Source of the DNA: an uncultured SAR86 cluster bacterium
Lineage (GTDB): Bacteria > Pseudomonadota > Gammaproteobacteria > Magnimaribacterales > AG-339-G14
Direction of reading: 5' to 3'
DNA: 64,000 nt
Assembly: GCA_902635045.1 (NCBI GenBank)
Contig: CACPMT010000001.1
Span: 280,993-344,992, forward strand
Part shown: positions 22,801 to 31,549 of the stretch, in pieces
Layout: every line of letters begins with the position of its first letter
How positions within the stretch are numbered: the first letter of the stretch is position 1
Position numbers and translations under genes: made by a program
Notes under the pieces: generated by a model
What the model was told of the DNA's origin: nothing
Databases searched by the model: none
The model's input: the letters and a program-made list of their open reading frames with translations, nothing else

Positions 22801-23789
22801 TCCTGATCTACTAAGTTCGAAATTGAGTCGTCAATTTCTATGTCAAAACATCTTTGTAAATATTCCGAAATTATTGATTTTTCAGTTTCATCACACTTAT
22901 TCAAAAAGCTAAGTTCAAAAGATGAGGCAAGGTCAGAAAAGATTTGATAATTTTCTGCCCAACTAATTACGGTTCTTGGCGACATTAAATTTGAAATATC
23001 ACCATTTTTAAAACCTTCTCTTGTTAAATTAGCTAACTCAATCATATTTTTAACCACTTCAGTTCCTTTTTTATTATTAAGTTCTGGAACTTTTGACAGG
23101 ACTACCTTTGTTTCTAAATCAACGGATAAGTAGTTAAGACAAGATACAATTTGCCATCTGTCCATTTGACCCTGGTTAATTTGCTGAGTCCCATGATAAA
23201 GACCAGTACTGTCACCTAAGCCTACAGTGTTAGCAGTTGCGAATAACCTAAAAAAAGGATTTGGAGTAAGAACTCTATTTTGATCAAGCAAAGTTAATTT
23301 ACCATCAACTTCCAGAACTCTTTGAATAACAAACATTACATCAGGTCTTCCTGCGTCATACTCATCAAAAACCAAAGCAGTAGGATTTTGAATAGCCCAA
23401 GGCAGAATACCTTCTTGAAATTTTGTAACCTGTTTGTCCTTCTCAATAACGATTGCATCTTTTCCCAATAGGTCAAGGCGACTGATATGACTATCTAAAT
23501 TAATTCTTATACAAGGCCAGTTAAGCCTAGCAGCGACTTGTTCAATGTGAGTAGATTTCCCAGAACCATGCAAGCCTTGAACCATTACTCGTCTATTATT
23601 GGAAAAGCCAGCTAAGATAGAAAGTGTTGTTGATCGGTCAAAACAATAAGCTTCGTCAATAGCTGGAACGTATTCATTAGAATCTGCAAAAGCAGGAACT
23701 TCAAAATCAGCGTCAAAACCAAAAGTATTTCCAACATTGACTTTAATGTCAGGTGTAGTGTCAGAGAAATTATTATATGTAGTTGCCAT
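22797..23789 (-). CDS. cobS: CobS-like AAA+ ATPase (MoxR class)
   Basis: The 330-residue AAA+ protein has Walker [10 protein letters not shown] (residues 72-80), Walker B ALVFDEYD (138-145), and the conserved [13 protein letters not shown] between them that is characteristic of CobS. MoxR/VWA pairs remodel client proteins, often to insert metals or cofactors. It heads the minus-strand cluster and overlaps cobT by 4 bases. A plausible promoter lies just upstream with almost no leader. The alpha-like sequence in a gammaproteobacterial setting suggests transfer, which is inference without a tree. Confidence 0.9.
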   Translation of the reverse strand: MATTYNNFSDTTPDIKVNVGNTFGFDADFEVPAFADSNEYVPAIDEAYCFDRSTTLSILAGFSNNRRVMVQGLHGSGKSTHIEQVAARLNWPCIRINLDSHISRLDLLGKDAIVIEKDKQVTKFQEGILPWAIQNPTALVFDEYDAGRPDVMFVIQRVLEVDGKLTLLDQNRVLTPNPFFRLFATANTVGLGDSTGLYHGTQQINQGQMDRWQIVSCLNYLSVDLETKVVLSKVPELNNKKGTEVVKNMIELANLTREGFKNGDISNLMSPRTVISWAENYQIFSDLASSFELSFLNKCDETEKSIISEYLQRCFDIEIDDSISNLVDQD

Positions 23790-23800
23790 GAAAAGAGTTT

Positions 23801-23828
23801 ATTATCCCTTTTTTGGAATAGACAGCAA
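23801..23828 (-). promoter_or_regulatory. Possible cobS promoter
   Basis: On the minus strand, TTGCTG (23828-23823) and GATAAT (23806-23801) are 16 bases apart. The -10 matches 5 of 6 consensus bases; the -35 only 3 of 6. The predicted start near 23794 leaves about 5 bases before the cobS ATG, and no Shine-Dalgarno sequence is visible. Confidence 0.35.
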
Positions 23829-23888
23829 GAATTTATCTGCTTCTTAAAGTAAACTTAACTTAGAATTTTTAATCTAAATCAAAAAAAA

Positions 23889-24677
23889 ATGAAATCTTTA
23901 GAAATTTGGTCTGAAATTAAGGACGAAGCTTCAATTATTGCAAAAACTGATTCTGACGCATCTGTCTTTTTGAACTCTTATATAGACCCTTATGATACTT
24001 TAGGTTCTGCTCTTTCATTCAAGCTATCTAAGGACTTAGCATGCGACGACAATCAAGAGGGTTTTAGTCAAGATTATTTATTTAAGGAGCTAGATAAAAT
24101 CTTTGCCGATGAAGAGATCTTGTCAGGTGTAGTTAAAGATTTAACAGCAGTTAAAAAAAGAGACCCAGCAGCAACGGGTTTTTTGATGACATTATTATTT
24201 TCAAAGGGTTTTTTAGCTTTGCAGTCACACCGAGCAGCAAGTAAGTTTATGGTCTCAAAAAAAACTTTTATGGCTTCTTACTTGCAAAGTCAGTCTTCTA
24301 AAAATTACGGTGTAGATATTCATCCCTCTGCCTCAATTGGAAATGGGGTTATGTTGGACCATGCTACTGGAATAGTTATAGGTGAGACAAGTGTAGTAGA
24401 AGATGATGTTTCTATATTTCAAGATGTCACTCTTGGGGGAACGGGGAAAATAACTGGTGACCGCCATCCTAAAGTAAGAAAAGGAGTATTAATAAGTGCA
24501 GGAGCAAAAATTATAGGAAATGTAGAAATTGGAGAAGGAGCAAAAGTTGCGGCAGGAAGTGTTGTTCTTGAAGATGTAAAAATGAATACAACTGTCGCTG
24601 GAGTTCCAGCAATTACGGTAGGAAAGCCCGCAACTGATTCTCCAGCAAAGACAGTTGATCATTCAATAAAGGATTAA
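23889..24677 (+). CDS. cysE: Serine O-acetyltransferase
   Basis: CysE acetylates serine with acetyl-CoA for cysteine synthesis. The N-terminal helical domain is followed by a left-handed beta-helix of hexapeptide repeats beginning at GVDIHPSASIGNGVMLDHA, with the catalytic His in LDHATG and the segment GDRHPKVRKG (substrate loop). The C-terminal tail after AGVPAITVGKP is short. Length 262 fits CysE. It is divergent from cobS across 99 bases and is followed after 2 bases by tesB. Confidence 0.94.
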   Translation: MKSLEIWSEIKDEASIIAKTDSDASVFLNSYIDPYDTLGSALSFKLSKDLACDDNQEGFSQDYLFKELDKIFADEEILSGVVKDLTAVKKRDPAATGFLMTLLFSKGFLALQSHRAASKFMVSKKTFMASYLQSQSSKNYGVDIHPSASIGNGVMLDHATGIVIGETSVVEDDVSIFQDVTLGGTGKITGDRHPKVRKGVLISAGAKIIGNVEIGEGAKVAAGSVVLEDVKMNTTVAGVPAITVGKPATDSPAKTVDHSIKD

Positions 24678-24679
24678 AT

Positions 24680-25555
24680 ATGACAAACCAAAAACTTTTA
24701 GACGGACTTGTAAAAACATTGGCACTTGAAAAATTTGAAGAAAATTTATTTCGTGGCCAAAGTGAAAAAACATCTTGGGGCCGTGTATTTGGTGGACAAG
24801 TTATTGGGCAAGCTCTAAGTGCGGCAAGCCAAACAGTTGAAAGTTCTAGAGTTGCTCATTCTTTACATGCTTATTTTTTAAGACCTGGACGAGTAGATAT
24901 GCCTATTTTATATAATGTTGAAAGGATAAGAGATGGTAAAAGTTTTACTACTAGAACAGTCAACGCAATCCAGAATGGAGAAATTATATTCAATATGTCA
25001 GTCTCTTTTAAAGTTCAGGAAGATGGTTTAGAACATCAATTTGAGATGCCAGATGTTCCTGGACCTGAAGATTTAAAAAGCGATGCAGAGGTAAGAGAAG
25101 AAGCCAAAGATAAGGTTCCAAAGGAAATGTTGGATGCTTTTTTAAGAGAAAAGCCAATCGAAATAAGAAATGTAGAACCTTGGAATCCATTTGCAGGGGA
25201 AAAGGGACCACCGATCAAACACATGTGGATTAAAGCCGTTGGAAAGTTGTCCGATGACGTATTAGTGCATCAAGCTGTTCTTGCCTATGCATCTGATATG
25301 GGGTTGATGGGGACTAGTCAAAAACCTCATGCTGTAGGTTGGGGTAGCAACAATAGACCTATACATGCTGCAAGCTTAGATCATGCGATGTGGTTTCATA
25401 GAAAATTTCGAGCAGACGAATGGCTGCTTTATGCATTAGATAGTCCAACTGCAAGTAATGCAAATGGATTTAATCGAGGCAGTATTTATACAAGGGATGG
25501 AGTTTTAGTTGCCTCAGCTGTTCAAGAAGGCCTAATTCGACTGATTAAAAAGTAG
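24680..25555 (+). CDS. tesB: Acyl-CoA thioesterase II
   Basis: TesB hydrolyses acyl-CoAs with a double hot-dog fold. The N-terminal GQSEKTSWGRVFGGQVIGQA and SLHAYFLRPG, and the later LAYASDMGLMG (catalytic Asp) and SLDHAMWFHRKF, are family landmarks. Length 291 is normal. It starts 2 bases after cysE, so the two are likely translated from one message. Its last 24 bases overlap the 3' end of tesA on the other strand. The substrate range is not predictable from the sequence. Confidence 0.94.
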   Translation: MTNQKLLDGLVKTLALEKFEENLFRGQSEKTSWGRVFGGQVIGQALSAASQTVESSRVAHSLHAYFLRPGRVDMPILYNVERIRDGKSFTTRTVNAIQNGEIIFNMSVSFKVQEDGLEHQFEMPDVPGPEDLKSDAEVREEAKDKVPKEMLDAFLREKPIEIRNVEPWNPFAGEKGPPIKHMWIKAVGKLSDDVLVHQAVLAYASDMGLMGTSQKPHAVGWGSNNRPIHAASLDHAMWFHRKFRADEWLLYALDSPTASNANGFNRGSIYTRDGVLVASAVQEGLIRLIKK

Positions 25556-26179
25556 AAATTTATCAATATTCTTTTTCATTTCTTTAGCAATTTGAGGTTG
25601 AGCTTTTTTATTGGGATGAATTCCATCAGGCTGCATCAGTTCAGAATTTATTCCAATTTCCTCTAACATAAAAGGAAGCAAATAAACTTCTTCAGTCTGA
25701 GCTAAGTCCACATATATTTTTTCAAAGGCATGCGTATATTTTTGACCGTAATTTGGAGGGATTCTTATTTGCATTAATAAAACTTTTGATTTATTTTGCT
25801 TTGCCAAAGCAATCATTTTTTCTAAATTACTTTTAATAAGATTAATTGAATAACCTCGTAAAGCGTCGTTACCTCCTAATTCAATTAGAACAAAATCAGG
25901 ATTAAATTTTTTTAAGTTCTTTGCCAGTCTTCCTAAGCCACCTCCAGTTGTATCCCCCGATACACTGGAATTGATTAATTTTATGGACTTTCCTTCTTCA
26001 TAAAACTTTTGCTGCATTAAAAAAACCCAGTTATCTTTTTTATTTATGCCGTAACCCGCGCTGATACTATCGCCTAGAATTAGAAGCGTCTCCTCTTCAG
26101 CGATGCTAATATTATGAAAAGAAAAGATAATAAAATAATAAAAAATTACTTTTTTTGAAAACCCAAAAATCTTTGACAT
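25532..26179 (-). CDS. tesA: SGNH-family arylesterase / acyl-CoA thioesterase I
   Basis: The 215-residue protein has an N-terminal signal peptide (a hydrophobic run about residues 10-26 ending near SIAEEE) and the SGNH blocks: GDSISAGYG (nucleophile Ser), ELGGNDALRG, and the C-terminal DGIHPNKKAQ with the catalytic Asp/His. This matches periplasmic TesA, a multifunctional thioesterase/lysophospholipase. Its start codon abuts the ybbA-like start codon on the other strand (CATATG at 26177-26182), an extreme form of the conserved tesA/ybbA divergent pair. It overlaps tesB by 24 bases at the 3' end. Confidence 0.93.
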   Translation of the reverse strand: MSKIFGFSKKVIFYYFIIFSFHNISIAEEETLLILGDSISAGYGINKKDNWVFLMQQKFYEEGKSIKLINSSVSGDTTGGGLGRLAKNLKKFNPDFVLIELGGNDALRGYSINLIKSNLEKMIALAKQNKSKVLLMQIRIPPNYGQKYTHAFEKIYVDLAQTEEVYLLPFMLEEIGINSELMQPDGIHPNKKAQPQIAKEMKKNIDKFLLFNQSN

Positions 26180-26839
26180 ATGATAATTAAAACACGGAAT
26201 TTATCTAAACAAATCCTTTTCAACAAAGAAAAATTAGATATTCTTTCCGACATAAATCTCGAAGTAAATGAGTCTTCATCGATTGCAATTACAGGTCCTT
26301 CGGGCTCTGGAAAATCGACATTATTAAGCATACTAGCCGGCTTAGACCTGCCTTCTTCAGGAGAAATTTTCCTTGATAATAATCCTTTGCACGCTTTGTC
26401 AGAAGAACAAAGAGCAATGGTAAGAAAAGATTCTGTAGCTTTTGTGTTTCAAAATTTTGAGCTATTGCCTGGATTAACAGCAATTGAAAATGTGATGCTT
26501 CCCTTGGAATTAAAGGCAAAAAATAAAGCCAAAGATGTAGCAAAAAACTTTTTAGAAAAAGTAGACCTCTTGGATAGAATCGATCATTACCCTAAACAGC
26601 TTTCTGGAGGAGAGCAACAAAGAGTTGCAATTGCTAGAGCATTTGCTTGTGAATCAAAAGTTCTTTTTTGCGATGAGCCTACAGGAAATTTGGATTCAAA
26701 AAATAGTCAATTAGTTTCAGATTTGCTCTTTGAGTCATATAAAGATTCTTCCAGCGCTTTAGTAATTGTGACGCACGATAAATTGCTTGCTCAGAAGTGT
26801 GATCGGGAACTGGAATTGGTTAATGGAAAAGTAAAATGA
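26180..26839 (+). CDS. ybbA: ABC transporter ATPase, YbbA-type
   Basis: This 219-residue LolD/MacB-class ATPase has Walker A GPSGSGKST near residue 40, the signature LSGGEQQRVAIARA near 140, and Walker B VLFCDEPTGNLD. Its partner is the downstream FtsX-like permease, which it overlaps by 4 bases. Divergent placement from tesA is the same as for ybbA in E. coli. The transported or extracted substrate of YbbAP is not firmly known; the tesA link has suggested hydrophobic molecules. No intergenic promoter exists upstream, so control must come from inside tesA. Confidence 0.9.
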   Translation: MIIKTRNLSKQILFNKEKLDILSDINLEVNESSSIAITGPSGSGKSTLLSILAGLDLPSSGEIFLDNNPLHALSEEQRAMVRKDSVAFVFQNFELLPGLTAIENVMLPLELKAKNKAKDVAKNFLEKVDLLDRIDHYPKQLSGGEQQRVAIARAFACESKVLFCDEPTGNLDSKNSQLVSDLLFESYKDSSSALVIVTHDKLLAQKCDRELELVNGKVK

Positions 26840-29280
26840 CTCTTTTTTTTCTAGCCACTAAAATTTTCTTTAGAGAAATCAAATCAGGTCAAATGATCAT
26901 AATGTTGTTGTCCCTGACAGTTGCAATAGGGATACTTTCTTCAATCGCCTTATTTTCTGACCGACTTCAAAAATCATTAGACGCCGAATCAAAAGAATTT
27001 CTTGGGGGAGATTTTAAATTTGAGACAAGCTATGAAATTCAAGAATCTCAAATTCCAAAAGTCGATTTTATTTCTTCAAAAATCCATATCTTTGGTTCTG
27101 TTTTAGCTTATGAGGACGAATTTAGGCTTGCGACTATTAAAAGTGTGGATTCCACTTATCCTCTTGAAGGAGAAATTGAACTAAATAATGCAATTAGTAA
27201 TTACACAGTTACTGCTCCTCCTAAAAGAGGAGAAATTTGGTTAGACAAAAGAATTTTCGATCTCCTTGGCGCGGAGCTTGGGAAATATATTTCGCTGGGC
27301 GATAAAGAATTTATTGTTTCAAATGTAATTGTGAATGAGCCAGATAGAGGTTCCAGTTCTTTTGCTTTCGCTCCCAGAGCAATTATAAATTCACTTGATC
27401 TAGAAGAAACCAATGTCTTAAAACCTGGATCGAGAGTGAGATATACATATCTTTTTAAAGCAGAACAAAAAGACTTGGATATTTTAGAAAATTACTTTCA
27501 GAACATAAAAAAACCAGGAGATGAAATTGTTTTTTTTAAAAACGAATCTACACCCCTGGGACAATCTTTTTCAAGAGCGTCGAACTTCTTCCTTTTAGGA
27601 GCATTTTTATCGATCATCATCGCTTCTCTAACAGTTTCAATATGTACTCTGCAATTTATAAGAAAACATATCAGTTACGTTGCAATCCTTAAGGCCTTAG
27701 GCTTGTCCCCAAAAAACATTAGGTTCACCTACTTATCAATTTTTATCTTGATAGGATTACTGGCAACATTGGCAGGCATATTGGTTGGCTGGTTAATACA
27801 ATTAAATTTTGTCTTTCTTTTAAAAGACTATTTTCCAACAAATTTTCCATCTGCCGGACCCCAACCTTACCTTATTTCAAGCGCTATTGTTTTTTTCTGC
27901 TTGCTGGTTTTTTCTTATCCTATTTTAAGTCGACTTTTTGCAGTGCCTCCAAACGAAATTTTAAGGAAATCTGAATTTGAAAAATTACCAATTTTTAAAA
28001 TTTTGCTTAATGCTTTTCTAGGTTTAATATTTTTCTATTCCTTACTAGTTTTTTTCACTCAAAACGCATTACTAACAAACATAATATTTTTCTCTATGCT
28101 CGGATTGGTACTTTTTATTTTTGGATTAGTATTTTTTGTTTTTTCAGCAATAAAACCCGAAAGTCTAAATCCTTTAAAACCAATGAGAATGATTTTTTTT
28201 GAGCTGAATAGAAGAAAGCTTTCAAATAGTCTGCAAATTATTTCTCTAACTCTGTCGATCGCTATCAGCTTAATTGCATTTTCGGCTTCCTCTAATTTAA
28301 TTAACGCTTGGAAAACTTCTTTACCAGCGAATGCGCCAAATAACTTTGCGATAAATATCACTGATTCTGAAATTTCAGATTTTTTAGATTTCTTGGAAAT
28401 TAATAACGTTAAATCAGAAAAAATTTATCCTGTTACCAGTGCAAGATTTTTTAAAATAGATCCACAAAGTAACGATGAAGTAATAGATAGAACTTTTAAT
28501 TTTACATGGATGACTGATTTACCTGAGGGCAATCAAATAATTGAGGGTAATTGGTTTGGAGAAACTAAAAATGGCATTTCTATTTCGAGTGAAATCGCTG
28601 AGCGATACGGCTTAAAACTAAATGACAAAATATCGGTAGAAATTTCAGGAACAGAAAAAGAAACTTATGTCCAAAGTATCAGAGAGGTGAACTGGGAAAA
28701 CTTCAGTCCCAATTTCTTTGCAATTGGTTTTAAAGAGGATTTTAAAGACAATGTTTCCACCTATATAACTTCTTTTTTTGTATCGCCTGATAAAAAAGGC
28801 TTTTCAGCAGAGTTTATTAAAAAATTCCCAACGGTTTCTATTATCTCTTTGGCTGAGTTAATTACCGAAATACAAGATATTATTTTAAAAGTTTCAGAAG
28901 CATTTAAGTTAATTCTTGGTTTAACAGTTATTTCTTCTATCTTCTTATTAATCGCTACTGTTCAAGAAAGTTTCAAACAGAGAGAGAAACAAGCAGCCAT
29001 TCTTAAGACAATTGGCGCTTCAAGTAAATTGCTGCAAAAAAATTCTTTTTTAGAATTTTTAAGTTTGGCACTAATAGCTGGTTTTCTTGGAAGTTTGCTA
29101 GCACAAATTACTACTTATTTTTTAGAAAGGAATATCTTTGAAATTGAACCAAAAATTTACCTCAACATTTGGTTTGTTGGAATCTTAGCTTCGGTAATAA
29201 CGATAGGAGCATTGTCGTTAATTTTTTCAAACTTTATAAACAGAAAAACCCCGAAAGAAGTTCTTTACGATAGTACTTAA
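26836..29280 (+). CDS. ybbP: FtsX/MacB-like ABC permease, YbbP-type
   Basis: The 814-residue membrane protein has an N-terminal transmembrane helix (about residues 17-40), a long periplasmic domain, and three helices near residues 250-370. A central hydrophobic pair lies near 390-440, followed by a second membrane-periplasmic-membrane unit ending with three helices in the last 130 residues. This duplicated FtsX arrangement is that of YbbP and other 10-helix permeases. It works with the YbbA ATPase encoded just upstream with an ATGA overlap. The alpha/beta hydrolase gene starts 3 bases later and may be on the same transcript. Confidence 0.88.
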   Translation: MTLFFLATKIFFREIKSGQMIIMLLSLTVAIGILSSIALFSDRLQKSLDAESKEFLGGDFKFETSYEIQESQIPKVDFISSKIHIFGSVLAYEDEFRLATIKSVDSTYPLEGEIELNNAISNYTVTAPPKRGEIWLDKRIFDLLGAELGKYISLGDKEFIVSNVIVNEPDRGSSSFAFAPRAIINSLDLEETNVLKPGSRVRYTYLFKAEQKDLDILENYFQNIKKPGDEIVFFKNESTPLGQSFSRASNFFLLGAFLSIIIASLTVSICTLQFIRKHISYVAILKALGLSPKNIRFTYLSIFILIGLLATLAGILVGWLIQLNFVFLLKDYFPTNFPSAGPQPYLISSAIVFFCLLVFSYPILSRLFAVPPNEILRKSEFEKLPIFKILLNAFLGLIFFYSLLVFFTQNALLTNIIFFSMLGLVLFIFGLVFFVFSAIKPESLNPLKPMRMIFFELNRRKLSNSLQIISLTLSIAISLIAFSASSNLINAWKTSLPANAPNNFAINITDSEISDFLDFLEINNVKSEKIYPVTSARFFKIDPQSNDEVIDRTFNFTWMTDLPEGNQIIEGNWFGETKNGISISSEIAERYGLKLNDKISVEISGTEKETYVQSIREVNWENFSPNFFAIGFKEDFKDNVSTYITSFFVSPDKKGFSAEFIKKFPTVSIISLAELITEIQDIILKVSEAFKLILGLTVISSIFLLIATVQESFKQREKQAAILKTIGASSKLLQKNSFLEFLSLALIAGFLGSLLAQITTYFLERNIFEIEPKIYLNIWFVGILASVITIGALSLIFSNFINRKTPKEVLYDST

Positions 29281-29283
29281 AAA

Positions 29284-30144
29284 ATGGATAAAATTTATAA
29301 AATCACAAAAAATAATAAAATTGTTGCAACCGAATGGGGAGACGTTAAGAATCCAATGGTAATAATGCTGCATGGCGGTGGACAGACTAGACACTCATGG
29401 AAGGGTTCAGCATCAAAAATTGCTAATTTAGGATTTCATGTTATCGCTTATGATTTGCGGGGGCATGGAGAAAGTTTTTGGGATGAAAATGGTGATTATA
29501 CTTTTAACTCTCATAAAGATGATTTGATCGAAATTATCAAACAAAATAATAAAAAGGCCAATTTAGTTGGCGCATCTTTAGGAGGTATGGTTTCTCTTTC
29601 TTTGGCTGGGCATGAAAAAGATAAAAATTTCTGCTCGAGTCTTACCATGGTTGATATAGGTATCAGACCGAATGATAAAGGGTCTGAAAGAATCATTAAT
29701 TTTATGAGATCTGGAATAAATGGATTTTCAAGCGTGGAAGAAGCGGCAGATGCAGTTTCAGCATATTTGCCAAACAGAAAAAGACCGAAAGATGTATCGG
29801 GCTTAGAAAAAAATTTAAGATTGGGAGAAGACAAGAGATATTATTGGCATTGGGACCCACTATTTTTAGCTGATAAGGGTGGAAACATTAAAGAGAGGGA
29901 AGAAAGAGAAGAGAGATTCAGACAACTCGAATTCGCTGCTCAAAATGTTACTGTTCCATCTTTATTAGTGCAGGGAGCATTGAGCGATATTTTGACTGAT
30001 CAAGAAAAAGAGCGCTTTATGTTGACTATACCTCACTCAAAATTTGCGAAAATTGATGATGCAACGCATATGGTAGTTGGCGATAAAAATGATATTTTCG
30101 CAGAAGCAATAGTAAAATTTTTATTGGAAAATGTGAGCAAATGA
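29284..30144 (+). CDS. Alpha/beta hydrolase
   Basis: The 286-residue protein has the oxyanion-hole motif HGGGQTRHSW near residue 30, YDLRGHGES, and a full catalytic triad: Ser98 in VGASLGGM, Asp236 in GALSDILT, and His262 in DDATHMVVGD. The nucleophile elbow is G-A-S-L-G, as in epoxide-hydrolase/haloperoxidase-like enzymes and esterases. There is no signal peptide, so it should be cytoplasmic. The substrate is unknown. It overlaps the following propeller-like gene by 4 bases, so the two probably act in one process. Confidence 0.85.
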   Translation: MDKIYKITKNNKIVATEWGDVKNPMVIMLHGGGQTRHSWKGSASKIANLGFHVIAYDLRGHGESFWDENGDYTFNSHKDDLIEIIKQNNKKANLVGASLGGMVSLSLAGHEKDKNFCSSLTMVDIGIRPNDKGSERIINFMRSGINGFSSVEEAADAVSAYLPNRKRPKDVSGLEKNLRLGEDKRYYWHWDPLFLADKGGNIKEREEREERFRQLEFAAQNVTVPSLLVQGALSDILTDQEKERFMLTIPHSKFAKIDDATHMVVGDKNDIFAEAIVKFLLENVSK

Positions 30145-31460
30145 CAAATTCAGATAGAAAAGAAAAACTTCCTGGTTATTTCGATTCTGCATGGCCAGTC
30201 GAATGCGGCGGTAATAGAAGGCAGAAGGCAGCGACAGGAACATTATCATCTAGAAATTCAAAAACAGAAATGATTTCAACTGTTTCAGACAAATGGAATG
30301 TTATGGTAATTCAAAGAGAAAAAAATGAGTTTTTTCTAGGTGGCACAATGCCATATTTTAACGGTCCAAAACCTTATGGTTGGGTCCAAAAAATAAATCC
30401 CGATACTTTGGAAGTTTTAAATGAAAGTCCTCAATTACCCTGTGGAGATCACGTTTGGTGTGGGGCAATTGCTGCACATAAAAATGGAAGTGTTATTAAA
30501 GTTAATGGCAGCTTTATGCATGTTCTCAGTCCTGATTGTGAGGTGATATTAGAAAAAGAACTTCCTATCAATCAAGCCCACAACGGATTATTAATTTTGT
30601 CGGATGGGACAATAGTCACTAAGGATTGCCGATTAGAAAATCAACAAAATTCCACAATCACTCGTTTGGATCCCAATACTTTAGAACTTTTGCACGAACC
30701 TCTTGCTTTGCCTGAAGGTTCGATGGGCAGAATTGCAAGCGATTTGAATGATGACGGAGAATTTATATATATTCCAGGCATAGAAAGAATTTGGCGAATC
30801 AAAGTATTGCCTGATGCCCTTGAATTAGACGAAGATTGGCAGCCTCAGTATAGAAATGGGAATCAATCACAGGGATTAGCATGGGATGGATGTATTTCTG
30901 AAGATAGTTTATGGGTGATGGATAACGGCGATATAGAATCCGTTCGTTCTATATATGGCGTCAATCCTAATGGCAGGGTTGCTGAAAATACTCATTTAAG
31001 TTGGCGAAGTCCTGCACCGTGGAAAGGCAGACAAAGACTAATAAAATTCGATTTAATGTCTGGAGATAAGACAGCTATTGAACCGTTCGATAAAGAGGGT
31101 GGAGGCATTATTGCTCCACCGGTAAATGTCCCGGAATACGAAATGTGCATTGCTTGGGATAGTATTAATGGCGGTTTGGCAGGAATATCCACAATAGATA
31201 GAAAATTAGCAGTTTCTTGGCAGTTAGATATGCGACCTACTATGCAGCCGGTAGTTTTTCCTGAATCAGGCGAGTTAGTAATTAATAATTTCGAAAACGG
31301 CGAAGATGAATTAATAGTAGTGGATATTGCAACTGGTGAATTATTAAGTCGCGCAAAAGTAAATGCTAGATTGGCGAACGGTATGTTTTTGACACCTGGA
31401 TTTAATAGAGATATTTTCTACTGCACCACAGGTACTTTTTCAAAAGTTACTTGGTATTAA
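30141..31460 (+). CDS. Unrecognised protein, probable beta-propeller
   Basis: I do not recognise this 439-residue protein. It has no signal peptide and no membrane segment. Repeated units of about 40-60 residues contain short strands with patterns such as PNTLELLHEPLALP, GEFIYIPGIERIW, EDSLWVMDNGDIES and GELVINNFENGEDELIVV, which suggests a six- or seven-bladed propeller of the SMP-30/YVTN/PQQ-like kind. Tryptophans and Asn/Asp-Gly turns recur. Several cysteines are present without a metal motif. Its start overlaps the upstream alpha/beta hydrolase by 4 bases (ATGA), pointing to a paired function such as ester or lactone handling. No function is assigned. Confidence 0.7.
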   Translation: MTNSDRKEKLPGYFDSAWPVECGGNRRQKAATGTLSSRNSKTEMISTVSDKWNVMVIQREKNEFFLGGTMPYFNGPKPYGWVQKINPDTLEVLNESPQLPCGDHVWCGAIAAHKNGSVIKVNGSFMHVLSPDCEVILEKELPINQAHNGLLILSDGTIVTKDCRLENQQNSTITRLDPNTLELLHEPLALPEGSMGRIASDLNDDGEFIYIPGIERIWRIKVLPDALELDEDWQPQYRNGNQSQGLAWDGCISEDSLWVMDNGDIESVRSIYGVNPNGRVAENTHLSWRSPAPWKGRQRLIKFDLMSGDKTAIEPFDKEGGGIIAPPVNVPEYEMCIAWDSINGGLAGISTIDRKLAVSWQLDMRPTMQPVVFPESGELVINNFENGEDELIVVDIATGELLSRAKVNARLANGMFLTPGFNRDIFYCTTGTFSKVTWY

Positions 31461-31549
31461 TTTTATTTTTTAAAATTCCTTCTATCCATGGATTAGGGGG
31501 GTTGACAAGTATGCTATTTTTAAAGAAATAACATTTATAGGAGTGATAA

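Noticed and set aside
18376-23789. Cobalamin biosynthesis operon
   Set aside because: Only cobS and cobT are present. No cobN or corrin-ring gene is in the window and the neighbours are non-haem iron enzymes.
31508-31549. Zur box before the COG0523 gene
   Set aside because: Only a loose AT-rich half-site is present and no convincing dyad could be drawn.
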